In this document: positions 53,852 through 63,070 of the stretch, one piece after another | Numbering within the stretch: the first letter of the stretch is position 1 | How the letters are laid out: every line of letters starts with the position of its first letter | DNA from: Euclidia mi | Taxonomy: Eukaryota; Arthropoda; Insecta; Lepidoptera; Erebidae | Reading direction: 5' to 3' | NCBI GenBank assembly: GCA_944739405.2 | Contig: OX123182.2 | Span: 93,426,051-93,490,050 of the forward strand | DNA length: 64,000 bases | Translations under genes and position numbers: made by a program | Notes under the pieces: generated by a model | Seen by the model: the letters and a program-made list of their open reading frames with translations, nothing else | Told to the model about the DNA's origin: nothing | Database searches by the model: none

Positions 53852-54545
53852 AAGTATCTCGATCTCGCAATCATGTGACGGGAACAGCCTGATCATCGAA
53901 GGCGAAATTAACAGAACACCATGCAAGCTGACATTGGACACGGGTGCTTCTCGGACAGTCATCGGTTTCCATCTGGCAAGACGGGTTCTTCGGGGCTGCT
54001 TCAGGAACAATGAAAGTGTGAATCTGAGAACAGCTACCGGGCAGCACGTAACCGTCCAAGGTGAAATGGAGGTGGATCTGAAGCAAGGCAACAAAGTTTA
54101 TCGTCACTAAGTCATCGTAGCCGATATAGTGGACGACTGCATCTTGGGCCTAGACTTCATGCGGAAGTATCGCTGCGAGATCGATGTTAACCAGGGAGTG
54201 TTGAAGTGTGGCTCAGAAGAAGTCTTCATGGAAGGTGCAACTTCAGGAAAAATGTACTGCTTGAAGAATGTCATTCTTCACCCGCGGTCGGAAACGGTTG
54301 TACCAGTTTGTTTACCAGGGTATTCTGGTCGAGGGAACCGCTGCGTACTAATCGAAGGCCTAGAGAAAGAGGCCTCGTGGAAGATTGCACGAACCTTGGT
54401 AAGGGATACCAAAGTTTCATCAGTACGCGCACTGAATGCAAGTGACAAAGAAGTGTCGCTCAAGAAAGGGACTGAATTGGGCACCTATGAAGGAGCGGCT
54501 TGGATGCGTAGATGTCAAGAGCAACCTAGCAGTGCCAAAGTTTAA
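53799..54545 (+). pseudogene. Gypsy protease
   Basis: Aspartic protease that would mature the polyprotein. In the -1 frame relative to gag, 'CKLTLDTGASRTVIGFHLAR' holds the D-T-G-A active site (around 53932-53960). 'CILGLDFMRKYRCEIDV' (around 54140) is the second conserved block (I-L-G-x-D). The frame is interrupted by TAA at 54108-54110, in the middle of the domain, and again by TAA at 54543-54545 in the linker to the reverse transcriptase. Both could come from C-to-T changes in CAA codons, but only the first is well supported by context. Confidence 0.85.
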
Positions 54546-55451
54546 GGTGTACGATTCGACGTGTCTACTCTTTTAGAGGACTGCGAAAGTACCCTGTTGG
54601 AGGAAGAGAAGACCGAGGCTCAGAAGATGTTGAACCGGTTCGCCGATATTTTCTCGACCAGAGATGCCGACATAGGGAAGACAGCACTAGTCCAGCACAA
54701 AATAAACACGGGAAGTAAAGTACCGATTCGCCAGCGACCAAGACGTGTGCCAGTGGCACGGGAACGTGAAGTGGAAGCTATGATCGACGGTATGGTGAAA
54801 GAAGGCGTAATCGAGCCTTCGTCCAGCCCGTGGTGCTCTCCGGTGGTGTTAGTTAAGAAGAAGGATGGTAGCATGCGCTTCTGTGTAGACTACCGCCGAT
54901 TAAATGACATCACGAAGAAGGACAGCTACCCGCTGCCAAGGATCGATGACACACTGGGTACGCTGACGGGGATGAAGTGTTTTTCTACCTTAGACCTAAA
55001 AAGTGGCTACTGGCAGGTAGAAATAGATCCTCGAGACAAGGAGAAGACGGCATTCTCCACAGGCAAAGGATTATGGCAATTTAACGTCATGCCCTTTGGA
55101 TTGTGCAACGCTCCGGCTACTTTTGGGAGACTGATGGAGCGAGTGCTCATGGGACTAATTGGAGACGCCTGCCTGGTCTACTTGGATGACATCATCATCG
55201 TGGGGCGCACTTTCCAGCATTACCTTCGAAACTTGGAGCAAGTGCTGTCAAAGATACGAGGAGCTAATTTGAAGCTGAGTCCGAAGAAATGCGCGTTATT
55301 CAGACGGCAAGTGAACTTTCTAGGACATGTGGTCTCGGAGAACGGTATTCAAACCGACCCGGATAAAATCATTGCCGTGAAGAAATGGCCAGTTTCAGAG
55401 AACAAAATGCAGGTCAGAGCATTCCTCGGATTAAGTATGCTCCTACTATAG
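54546..55451 (+). pseudogene. Gypsy reverse transcriptase
   Basis: 'VKEGVIEPSSSPWCSPVVLV' and 'KKDGSMRFCVDYRRLNDITK' mark the fingers, and 'FSTLDLKSGYWQVEI' holds the first catalytic aspartate. 'FNVMPFGLCNAPATFGRLM' follows. 'LVYLDDIIIVG' is the catalytic Y-L-D-D motif, intact, and 'VNFLGHVVSENGIQTDP' closes the palm. Near 55434-55437 an insertion of four bases shifts the frame, giving an early TAG at 55449-55451. The same protein continues one frame on ('SYYRWFVKNFADIARPLHKL'). Confidence 0.9.
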
Positions 55452-55690
55452 ATGGTTTGTGAAGAACTTTGCTGACATTGCTCGACCTCTTCATAAGCTC
55501 ACCGAAGACAGAGTACAGTTCTGTTGGAATGAGAGCTGTGACATTGCATTCCAGAAGCTCAAGGAACATCTGTGTACTGCACCTATTCTAGGCTACCCTG
55601 ACAATGAGCATGAATTCATAGTTGACACAGATGCCAGTAACACCGGAATTGGCGGCGTGCTATCACAAAAGACAAGATCAAGAAGTTTTT
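55438..55690 (+). pseudogene. Gypsy RNase H, first part
   Basis: The frame from 55438 carries 'VKNFADIARPLHKLTEDRVQ' and 'EFIVDTDASNTGIGGVLSQ', with the RNase H catalytic D in 'DTDAS' (about 55622). It loses register near 55670-55675, where one extra base moves the protein into the frame that begins formally at 55622 ('VFIAYFSKALSKPERNY'). In an intact element the domain removes template RNA. Confidence 0.85.
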
Positions 55691-57061
55691 ATAGCATACT
55701 TCAGCAAGGCCTTATCCAAACCCGAAAGAAACTACTGCGTCACCCGGCGGGAACTCTTGGCTGTAGTAAAGACCTTGCAGCATTTCAACAAATATTTGTT
55801 GGGACGTAAATTCCACCTGCGAACCGACCACGCTGTGCTGAAATGGCTACTTCGATTTAAGGACCCAGAAGGACAAGTAGCCAGATGGATTGAACTACTG
55901 CAAGAGTTTGATTTTGTAATACAACATCGCAGCGGCAAGTCCCATGGTAACGCAGATGCCCTATCGCGTAGGCCGTGTCCAGACCAGTGCAAGCACTGTA
56001 CCCGACAGGAAGCAAAGCAGGCAGCATTAGTGAGGATGTTGAAGACGGATCTGAGCGACGAATGGAAAGAAGCTTTGCGAAGTGCTCAGCAAGACGACAA
56101 GGATATACAGCCGATTCTTGAATGGAAGAAATCAGACGCTCCTAGGCCCAAATGGAGTGATATCGCAGCGATGAGCCCCATTACCAAGAGTTATTGGGCA
56201 CAGTGGGAAAGCTTGGTTGTCCAGGATGGAGTTCTGTGCCGCAAATGGGAAAACGCTCGCGGTAACCAGTGCCATTTGCAAATGGTAGTGCCTAAAACTA
56301 AGGTGCCGGAAGTCTTGCAGCTCTATCACAATGGTGCTTCGGGAGGTCACATGGGAGTTAAGAAGACGCTTACTAATAGCCGAGAGCGGTTTTATTGGCT
56401 CCACTGTCGGGATGACGTCGAGGATTGGTGCCGCAAATGCACAAGTTGTGCGGCTGTGAAGGGGCCACACACTCGTAGTACAGGTGCATTAAAGGTGTAC
56501 AATGTGGGAGCCCCATGGGAGCGCATAGCATTGGATGTCGCTGGACCATTTCCGGAGAGCCAGCACGGAAACAAATACTTCTTGGTTGTGATGGATTACT
56601 TCACGAAGTGGCCTGAAGTGTTTGCAATCCCAAATCAAGAAGCTACCACAGTGGCCGATAAGCTGGTGCATGAAGTCTTTTGTCGGTTCGGGGTGCCCTT
56701 GGAAATCCACAGCGATCAAGGCCGGCACTTCGAATCTGAGGTGCTCAAGGACACTTGTCGCATAATGGGTGCATATAAAACCAGGACCACGGCTTATCAT
56801 CCGCAATCAGATGGCATGGTTGAACGGTTTAACCAATCACTGGAAAGGTACCTGGCGAAGGTCGTGGAGAGCAAACAAAGAGATTGGGACAAACACATCC
56901 AACCATTTCTCCTGTCATATTGCAGTGCGGTCCACGAAACCACAGGAGTAACACCAGCTTTTGCCAATTTCGGTAGAGAACTACGTTTACCTGCAGACTT
57001 AATCACCGGTATTCCACCAGAATCTCCACGCAATACGCGACCGAGCTACGCAACAAGATGA
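55675..57061 (+). pseudogene. Gypsy RNase H end and integrase
   Basis: The frame begins with 'NYCVTRRELLAVVKTLQHF' and 'FHLRTDHAVLKWLLRFKDPE' (RNase H) and 'KSHGNADALSRRPC' (connection). Integrase follows: an H-H-C-C zinc part ('HNGASGGHMGVKKTL', 'CRKCTSC'), the catalytic D in 'ALDVAGPFP', D in 'IHSDQGRHFES' and E in 'YHPQSDGMVERFNQSLERYL'. These residues are all intact. Near 57030 a one-base loss takes the frame to an early stop at 57059-57061. Confidence 0.9.
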
Positions 57062-57363
57062 ACGACGTATACGAGCACATCAGGGAGTCAGGACAACAGA
57101 TGTCTGAGAAGATGAAGACTCGCTACGACCGGAAGGCAAACAACAAAGGCTTCGATGAGGGATCATTGGTGTGGCTTCATAACCCAGTACGAAGCAAAGG
57201 TAAATCGCCTAAGTTACAAGCCAGATGGGACGGGCCATATCGCATAATTACCAGGATGAACGACGTCACCTATCGAATCCAGAAGGGGTCGCGAGGTGCA
57301 CCGAAGATAGTTCATGTGGACCGGTTGGCTCGTTACAATGGGTCCAACGATGTTCGAGACTAG
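57034..57363 (+). pseudogene. Gypsy integrase C-terminal domain
   Basis: Continuation of the integrase in another frame: 'QYATELRNKMNDVYEHIRES', then 'VWLHNPVRSKGKSPKLQARW' and 'WDGPYRIITRMNDVTYRIQ'. This is the GPY/F-type module of Ty3/Gypsy integrases. The natural stop is TAG at 57361-57363, only four bases before the truncated 3' LTR, which leaves no room for a polypurine tract. Confidence 0.85.
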
Positions 57364-57367
57364 AAGA

Positions 57368-57752
57368 AACTAGATGAGATTAGATGTATCGGTGGTTTAA
57401 AGCTGTTTCATTTATCCTCTAATAGATGGCGTTGCTGTAAATAGAACAAACTAGAATGACCGCAAGCTACCAGAACTTTCGTGATGAGTCTCGAAAATAC
57501 TAGTTATGTGTTCCGGCTGGTATAAATACCACGCAGACGGGCGAGAAGAGACAGTAACAATTGAATATCGGAGCGATAATCATCAAGCGAAGGGAAGTTA
57601 TTCGGAGTATTTAGTGGTGTTTCTAGTGGTGTGAAATAAGTGTGTTTTTATTAGTGTTGAGAAATAAATGTGTATAGTGTTTGTGTTAGTAAATAAAGTG
57701 CAGTTTTCTGGCATAGTGTATATATTTTATCACCGAACCCCAGCTCGTAACA
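57368..57752 (+). repeat. 3' LTR of the Gypsy element, 5' end deleted
   Basis: Corresponds to 51977-52370 of the 5' LTR but lacks its first 42 bases. A 9-base gap near 57611-57620 and about a dozen substitutions distinguish the two. The 3' end, TCGTAACA, is intact and abuts the GTAT duplication. Confidence 0.95.
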
Positions 57753-58007
57753 GTATGATTACCGCGTTCTTACAGCTGCTTCTAGGTAACAAATCAAAAA
57801 TATTCAAGAAAATCATCTTTAAATGATGTAATTCGGGTGTATTTATTAACATAGTTTGATGAGACAATCAAGATCTATAATAAGTTTAAAGAAGCTTTTC
57901 GCACTCTACACACAATTTAAACTATAACTAAAAAATAATAATATTGGCACTCATTGTATTTGGCATCTACATGCCGCAACAAATTACTCGGCAATAAATT
58001 GCTGAAT

Positions 58008-58046
58008 CATTTTATTCTCAAAAGATAAGCTTTTGAGAATAAAATG
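58008..58046. repeat. Perfect 17-bp palindrome
   Basis: The arms 58008-58024 and 58030-58046 are exact inverse copies around ATAAG. The core 'cttttgagaataaaat' could form a stable hairpin. There is no gene context. Confidence 0.9.
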
Positions 58047-58490
58047 CAAGGAATGATGAATTTTTTGCTTACTGAAAAAAGGAAAATGGAGTTGCATCGG
58101 AGCTATCGTTACGGTAAGTCCTATCGATCTGCCAAAGAAAGCTTTTGGTTTCTTCTTATCGGTATTTGGTTTAGCAGCTGAGGATAGGGGTATATTTTGT
58201 GCAACAACTCATATATATTTTTTAAAGTTATTTATTTATTTATTTATTGAATACTTTATTGTACACTTTAAGAACACAGGTATACAGGAATTTTATATTA
58301 AATACAGTACAATGGGCGGCCTTATCGCTAACAGCGATTTCTACCAGGCAACCTTTGGATGGAGATATTATTGGTAGGAAAGAAATGGTAGTTGCAAGTG
58401 TACTAGTTATAATATGATACTACTTTAATTATATAAACATTTACGTTATATTATAAAAATATACTACACATATATAAATACTTATACATA

Positions 58491-58560
58491 CAAACATAAA
58501 TACATACATACAAACGTAAATACATACATGCATACATACATACATACACACACATACATA
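58491..58560. repeat. (CATA)n microsatellite
   Basis: Imperfect tandem 'cata' units within the 3' UTR of the reverse LINE, with 'cacacaca' variants at the right side. Confidence 0.85.
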
Positions 58561-58601
58561 AGTAATAAATAATAGTTAAAATGCTATTAGAATGAGAAAT
58601 A

Positions 58602-59153
58602 TCATAGTGATAGGTAGTGATCCTTGACTAAGGATTTGAACTTTGTTACCGTCTGAGCCTGTCTGATATGTAATGGGAGAGCATTCCATAGGCGAACAGC
58701 AGTGACACAAAACGATTTATCATAAAAATCCGTGCAATGAGCCGGCATCTTCAGCTTTAAGTTTTCTGATGACCTTAAATAACGGTTATGCGTATCATGT
58801 AGGAATTCGAATCGTCCTTTAAGATAGGAGGGAGTTGAAGGGTTAAACAATATATTGTATAGTAGAGAAAGTATGTGAGTATTCCGGCGAAATCGTATGG
58901 GTAGCCACTTGAGTTGTGTTCGAAATTGTGAGACATGATCGTATTTGCGTAATCCAAATATGAATCGTATACAGAGATTTTGAAGGCGCTCAAGTTTGTC
59001 TAGTTGGTTTTCTGTGAGATCTGGATAGCTGACATCTGCATAATCAATAATGGGTAATAGAATACAATTTGCAAGTGCAATTTTGGTGGCAGTAGGAAGA
59101 AAATTCCTGAGTCTTTGCAATGAACCTGCCGAAGCAAATATCTTACGGCTAAC
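58602..59153 (-). pseudogene. LINE reverse transcriptase C-terminal region
   Basis: The frame reads 'SRKIFASAGSLQRLRNFLP' (upstream of the first methionine at 59120), 'LLPIIDYADVSYPDLTENQL', 'LQNLCIRFIFGLRKYDHVSQ' and 'LWNALPLHIRQAQTVTKFKS'. These are thumb and C-terminal blocks of Jockey/CR1-like reverse transcriptases in insects. The catalytic core is absent due to 5' truncation. There is no stop inside the 172-codon frame, so the insertion may be fairly young. It cannot function. Confidence 0.8.
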
Positions 59154-59159
59154 ACAGTT

Positions 59160-59925
59160 TTATTGAAATTATTTCTATGCTTATATTAGAACAATTGTTG
59201 CAGTAACCAAGATCAAACCACCACAACACAAACATAAGTGTCGTCATGGATTTCAAATATACAAGTCTTACTACTAATTTTAACTGCACAGACAATACTA
59301 AGTGTCAAAATATTACACGTATGTTGTAAAAAAATAGGAACCATGGTGTTCAGTGTATAAGGAAACTCTGTAGGGCGAATATGTTTACTCTATAGTAGCT
59401 AAGCAGAAACGAGAAAATGTGAGTGCAGTTCATATTTCTCTCCAGAGTGTGGTTAGGGATTATGGTGTGAGGCTACGTAACACGAAACTCAAAGAAGAAC
59501 GTAAATATCCAATTTAATGCTATGCGCCTTTTGAGAACAGGGAATATCCATGTTGTGTCTCTATGGATTACGTGAACTGGACAAGAAAATGTTACCATAA
59601 TAAACTTTCGTGCGACGGAAAGTCATTATTACAAAATGCTAGCATTGACTTCTTTTACTGATGGTCTGGTAATTCAGTTTAAAAACTGTTACACGTGGGC
59701 AATAAAGTTACTATTTTTGAAAAATAAACCAGATAAGAATCCCTAAAATCTGAATAGTGTGGTCGTTCCTAAATATTAATTTGAACCACTCTCTTCTCCA
59801 TTTTAAAAGTATTCATGGTCTGATACTGACTGAGGGATTGTGTAGTGGCTTTTTTTTTGGAAATGATAATAGCAAAGCAGATATATCAGCATACATTTAG
59901 CCTAACTAACTTAATAATGGGCTGG
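59160..59925. other. Spacer between two LINEs
   Basis: AT-rich, without reading frames of note or repeats I can name. The part after about 59880 may be the 5' leader of the LINE that follows, but no ORF1 (gag-like) frame is found. Confidence 0.4.
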
Positions 59926-59930
59926 TATGT

Positions 59931-61802
59931 ATGAATAAGCCCAATCCAACTAATAATTCATTTAGAAATTCACAAGTATTAAAACTGGTACATCAAAATA
60001 TACAAGGTATGTCAAATAAAGATTTAGAAGTGGAGTTGTTCATGAACGGTGAATGCGTCGATATTTTGTGTATAACAGAACATTGGCTTAAAGATCACCA
60101 GTTCATGTGCAATTTTAATAACCATTTAGTTGGTAGTTCGTTCAGCAGACAAAATGCAATACATGGTGGATCGTTGATTTTAGTTAACAAGCTGCTTAAA
60201 TTTAAGAATCGTAGTGACATTGTTAGTTTCTCTGTTGAACGGACAGTTGAAATAGCCTGTGTGGAGTTGGACCAACTTCTTGTTTTGAGTGTGTATAGGC
60301 CACCATCATCGTGCTATGATAACTTTGAAAGTGTCATGGATGATGTGTTACGGAAGCTATGCCAACAAAATAAATCTATAATAGTAGGTGGCGATTTTAA
60401 TATTAATTTACTAGAAGATTCCCTGAATTGCCACAAAATTAAGAATTTGTTCAAGTCATATAATCTTGCATGCTTATTTTTGGAACCCACCAGGATAACT
60501 TTCACGACATCTACTTGTATAGACAATAGATTTACAGATATTTTACCAGTAAGAAAGCAAATAATTAACAAATTAACATCAGATCATTGTGGACAATCTA
60601 TAACATTTGCTATGCAGTCTAAAAAAGTAGGTAGAAAGGAATTGAGTGTGGTGCCAAAAACTTTGCGTTGTCTGGAGGGATTTAAGGATAAACTCACATG
60701 TACATTACCATACTTATGCTATAATAACGATCCTAATAAGTTGTACAATTCTTTCTTTGACATGTACTGTACTATATTCAATTCTAACTTTGTCCCTAAG
60801 AAGATCTCAGTTGCTGGTACTACATCCTTCAGTGAATGGGCAACCACTGGAATTAATGAAAGTAGAAATAAGCTTTACGAATTATATGAACAGAAAGTAA
60901 TTAATAAAAATGATGACCAATTTTGTCAATATGTAAGAAATTATTCCAAGTTATTTAAAAAGATTTGTCGTGAAGCTAAGACACTTTATTTAAAATCAAA
61001 AATTAAAAACAGTGACAATAAAATAAAAGCAACGTGCGATATTATACACAATGAGACTGGAAGGGTCAAGATTAAAAGTAACGATTACACTCTTCATAAA
61101 AATATATTAAAGTCTGATTTTGAGGTTGCCACATCATTTCAAAATTTCTTCACAGACATTCCAGTCTCAACCACTAAATCCCTCAACTCGTCCCCTAATA
61201 ATGCCGAATCTCTATTGAAACAAAATGTCAATAGGTGTAACATTGAATTTAGTTTTAGTTATGTCACTGACAGAGATATTGTAAAAACTTTTAATACCCT
61301 TAATTTGAAGAAGACTAGTGATCTTAGGGGCAATTCTGTTGTGATTACGAAATCTATAATCAACACAGTAGCACCGGAACTGGCAATGATTTTCAATAGA
61401 TGCATTGACTGTGGTGTGTTTCCTGATCAAATGAAAAGTAGTAAAGTAATTCCGTTATTTAAATCAGGTAGCACATCTGACCCCACAAATTATAGGCCAA
61501 TATCTGTGCTACCCACGTTTACTAAAATTTTTGAAAAATTAATTCTAGGTCAGCTTCAAATTCATTTTAATAACAATAAGCTGTTACATGAAAAACAATT
61601 TGGTTTTATTAGGGGTCGCTCAACTACCGATGCTGGAGTTGAGCTTTTAGATAGTATTTTTGATGCCTGGGAGGAGTCGCATGATGCTCTGGGAGTCTTT
61701 TGTGACTTATCTAAGGCTTTTGATTGCGTGTTTCATGAAACATTGATCAGGAAATTACATTACTATGGAGTTAAGAACACTGCTTTGGATCTCTTAAAAT
61801 GA
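59931..61802 (+). pseudogene. LINE ORF2: endonuclease and first half of reverse transcriptase
   Basis: The 623-codon frame begins MNKPNPTNN. Endonuclease blocks: 'VHQNIQGMSNKDLEV' (about 20), 'ILCITEHWLKDH' (about 46, catalytic E), 'VLSVYRPPSSCYDNF', 'IIVGGDFNINLLED' (about 152) and 'LTSDHCGQSITFA' (about 216, catalytic SDH). Reverse transcriptase: 'SSKVIPLFKSGSTSDPTNYR', 'EKQFGFIRGRSTTDAGVEL' and 'VFCDLSKAFDCVFHETLI' (first catalytic D). The stop TGA at 61800-61802 interrupts the palm; the same frame resumes at 61803. The start ATG is the first methionine, and upstream there is a stop. Confidence 0.9.
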
Positions 61803-62769
61803 TATTTGAGTAATAGGATACAGAGAATTGAGGTAAATGGAAAAGTTTCTATGGGTTCAGTGGTCACAATGGGAGTGCCGCAAGGTTCAATTCTTGGTCC
61901 ATTCCTTTTCCTTGTAAATATTAATGATTTGCCATACTTTATGCAAAATAATGAAGAGATAGTGTTATTTGCTGATGATACATCACTTATTTTTAAACTA
62001 AGACGACAACAATCAAATAATGACGATGTAAATAAAGCTCTCTCTAAAGTAGTTCAATGGTTTACAGCTAACAATTTACTGTTAAATGAAAAAAAAACAA
62101 AATGTATACGATTTTCAAGACCGAATGTAAAACAAGTTAAACCTAACATATGTTTGAATGGAGAAGAGTTGGATCTTATAGATAACACCGTATTCTTAGG
62201 CATAACCTTAGATTCTAAGCTACAGTGGGGCCCACATATAGGTCAGTTGTCGAATAGACTTAGCTCTGCAGCATACGCGGTTTACAAAATTCGTCAGTTA
62301 ACTGATATAGATACGGCCAGATTAGTATATTTTAGTTATTTCCACAGCATAATGTCATATGGCATTTTATTATGGGGCAACGCAGCTGACATTCAAACTG
62401 TGTTTGTACTGCAGAAGCGGGCTATTCGTGCAATCTACAGTCTTGGTTCAAGGCATTCACTGAGGGAAAAATTTAAAGAAATTAAGATAATGACTGTCGC
62501 ATCTCAATACATTTATGAGAACTTGTTATATGTCAGGAAAAATATAAATATGTTTTCTAAATTCAGCGACATTCATAATTTAAATACACGAAATAAAAAC
62601 AATAAGTAACTCATACAAGTGTCAAAGCATACGTTTTTACAACAAAATTCCAGGCAATATTCAGGAACTAAGTATTAATAAATTCAAAGTATTTATTAAA
62701 CAGAGCTTGTGTTCAAAAGCTTATTACACAGTTAAAGATTATTTAGCAGACAAAAATGCCTGGAATTGA
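61803..62769 (+). pseudogene. LINE ORF2: second half of reverse transcriptase
   Basis: Same frame as 59931-61802: 'GVPQGSILGPFLFLVNINDL' and 'IVLFADDTSLIFK', with the catalytic F-A-D-D intact. 'NNLLLNEKKTKCIRF' and 'VFLGITLDSKLQWGPHI' follow, then the thumb with 'SYFHSIMSYGILLWGNAA'. The frame stops at 62607-62609. The expected tail ('SIRFYNKIPGNIQELSINKF', 'KAYYTVKDYLADKNAWN') is readable in another frame to TGA 62767-62769, so a short deletion or indel lies near 62600-62625. Confidence 0.85.
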
Positions 62770-62819
62770 GTTTAAAAATTATGAATTTTGAAATTAGTGA
62801 CATGATATTTTTATTTACA

Positions 62820-63070
62820 TTTGTAATACTTATATTTTTACATTTTGACATTTTTAATTTGACATTTGTAATTTTATTTATTTTGTTTTGACATTGTTAT
62901 TTTACTTATTTTCTTTTGACATTTAAAATTACTTAAGTAATATATTATTATTCATAAATTGACATTCAATAATATTTTCTGACATTTAATAATATTTTCT
63001 GACATTTAATAATATTTTCTGACATTTAATAATATTTTCTGACATTTTAAATATATGACATTTTATTGTT
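62820..63070 (+). repeat. 'tgacattt' repeats and 20-bp minisatellite in LINE 3' UTR
   Basis: Four units of 20 bases (tgacattTaataatattttc, the first with c for the capital T) run from 62960 to 63039, followed by a partial unit. From 62840 onward the word 'tgacatt' recurs irregularly, so the array seems to have grown from a simpler pattern. Confidence 0.9.

Larger units (their letters stand above)
51931..57756 (+). mobile_element. Ty3/Gypsy LTR retrotransposon, complete ends, inactivated
   Basis: A 5818-bp element (51935-57752) flanked by the target duplication GTAT (51931-51934, 57753-57756). The LTR begins TGTTACGA and ends TCGTAACA. Order: 5' LTR, primer-binding site, gag with zinc knuckle, pol with protease, reverse transcriptase, RNase H, integrase with GPY/F-type end, 3' LTR. 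There is no env. Disabling changes are in-frame stops at 52948, 54108 and 54543, a small insertion near 55434, frameshifts near 55670 and 57030, and loss of the 3' LTR start. The LTRs differ by roughly a dozen changes in 390 bp, so the insertion is not very recent. Codon use is GC-richer than the surrounding DNA. Confidence 0.95.
58222..59157 (-). mobile_element. 5'-truncated LINE (Jockey/CR1 type), reverse
   Basis: The C-terminal coding part (59157-58602) is followed on the minus strand by a 3' UTR with a 'gtatgtatgtatgtttgta' microsatellite (58560-58491). It ends in tandem 'aaat' units at 58250-58225. Such an end is typical for Jockey/CR1-like LINEs. The insertion is 5'-truncated, so only about 0.9 kb arrived. 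Confidence 0.8.
59931..62769 (+). mobile_element. LINE with endonuclease and reverse transcriptase (Jockey/CR1 type)
   Basis: One protein with endonuclease, reverse transcriptase and C-terminal tail is readable from 59931 to 62769. It carries one in-frame TGA and one late frameshift. ORF1 is missing, so the element is probably 5'-truncated just before ORF2 or derives from a family lacking ORF1. An AT-rich 3' UTR with tandem 'tgacattt' units extends to at least 63070. Confidence 0.85.

Noticed and set aside
53067..54107. Minus-strand frames up to 148 codons in the Gypsy element
   Set aside because: Antisense shadows of gag and protease code.
51935..57752. Endogenous retrovirus with envelope gene
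   Set aside because: Integrase is followed directly by the LTR; there is no env frame, so it is a plain Gypsy retrotransposon.
62960..63045. CRISPR-like array
   Set aside because: Units are contiguous without spacers, AT-rich, and lie in a LINE 3' UTR of a eukaryotic genome.
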